NCBI GenBank assembly: GCA_024276395.1
Contig: JAJRXH010000437.1
Span: 1 to 5,312, forward strand
Reading direction: 5' to 3'
From: an archaeon
GTDB lineage: Archaea; Asgardarchaeota; Heimdallarchaeia; Hodarchaeales; S146-22
Length of the DNA: 5,312 nucleotides
Below the pieces are notes generated by a model that was not told where the DNA came from, searched no databases, and saw only the letters and a program-made list of their open reading frames with translations. Both the position numbers and the translations under genes were made by a program. This document shows positions 5,129 through 5,312 of this stretch, one piece after another (the first letter of the stretch is position 1; every line of letters begins with the position of its first letter).

Positions 5129-5312
5129 ATGAAGGTTAAGGTATTAAGATTATCACACCGAAAGCAACGAGACAAAAGAATTACTACTCACGTATTTCTG
5201 GTAGCAAGGGCCTTTGGCGCCACTACTGGATGTTACACTGGAGATCGGGATGAAAATATGGAAAAAAACATCAAAGAAGTCACTGAAAAATGGGGAAACT
5301 CTTTCACCATCA
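5129..5312 (+). CDS. trm56: tRNA (cytidine(56)-2'-O)-methyltransferase, N-terminal part
   Basis: The 61 codons before the window edge encode the N-terminus of archaeal Trm56, a SPOUT-class enzyme with a trefoil knot. It uses S-adenosylmethionine to methylate the ribose 2'-oxygen of C56 in the T-loop of tRNA. The diagnostic stretches are VLRLSHRKQRDKRITTHV (5-22) followed by LVARAFGA (24-31), matching the family's opening strand, conserved RD-R-TTH segment and first helix. The SAM-binding knot lies beyond the window. GGAGTGA at 5116-5122 lies six bases before the ATG and fixes the start. Trm56 is essentially confined to archaea, which anchors the host assignment. It probably shares a transcript with the unknown gene ending at 5093. 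Confidence 0.88.
   Translation, partial: MKVKVLRLSHRKQRDKRITTHVFLVARAFGATTGCYTGDRDENMEKNIKEVTEKWGNSFTI

Noticed and set aside
1..5312. CRISPR array, tRNA or rRNA gene, insertion sequence
   Set aside because: No regularly spaced direct repeats, no cloverleaf-like sequence with a T-loop motif, and no transposase or terminal inverted repeats were seen by eye.

Overview
The window looks like a chromosomal piece of an archaeon, most likely an Asgard archaeon. Three things point to archaea: an Era-like GTPase of the archaeal type at the left edge, the start of the archaeal tRNA methyltransferase Trm56 at the right edge, and ribosome-binding sites of the GGTGA type placed 5 to 7 bases before ATG or TTG starts. 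Two Ras-superfamily small GTPases with Rab/Arf-like motifs close together point to Asgard. The lineage within Asgard cannot be settled from this sequence. Base composition is moderately AT-rich.

Layout: (1) Positions 1-447, minus strand: N-terminal 149 codons of an Era-like GTPase, starting at TTG. (2) Positions 448-1036: a long, mostly gene-free stretch. Its right part holds an open frame with coding-like composition that does not join the next gene in frame. (3) Positions 1037-3360, plus strand: an operon-like cluster of small GTPase, ten-helix drug/metabolite transporter (EamA type) and a second related small GTPase with a basic N-terminal extension. A doubtful 62-codon frame overlaps the last stop as ATGA. 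(4) Positions 3471-4178, minus strand: a winged-helix protein with an acidic N-terminus and an unrecognised C-terminal domain, convergent with the cluster. (5) Positions 4179-4301: a short divergent promoter region with a GC-rich palindrome centred on a TATA-like box. (6) Positions 4302-5093, plus strand: an aromatic-rich protein I do not recognise. (7) Position 5129 to the end: the N-terminal 61 codons of Trm56, 35 bases downstream and probably co-transcribed.

How the genes may work together is inference. The two GTPases are clearly related to each other and enclose a membrane transporter gene on one strand, so GTP-dependent control or placement of that transporter is a reasonable hypothesis. 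The winged-helix protein sits beside a palindromic promoter and may regulate itself and the divergent unknown gene. No CRISPR array, tRNA, rRNA, insertion sequence or attachment site was seen.
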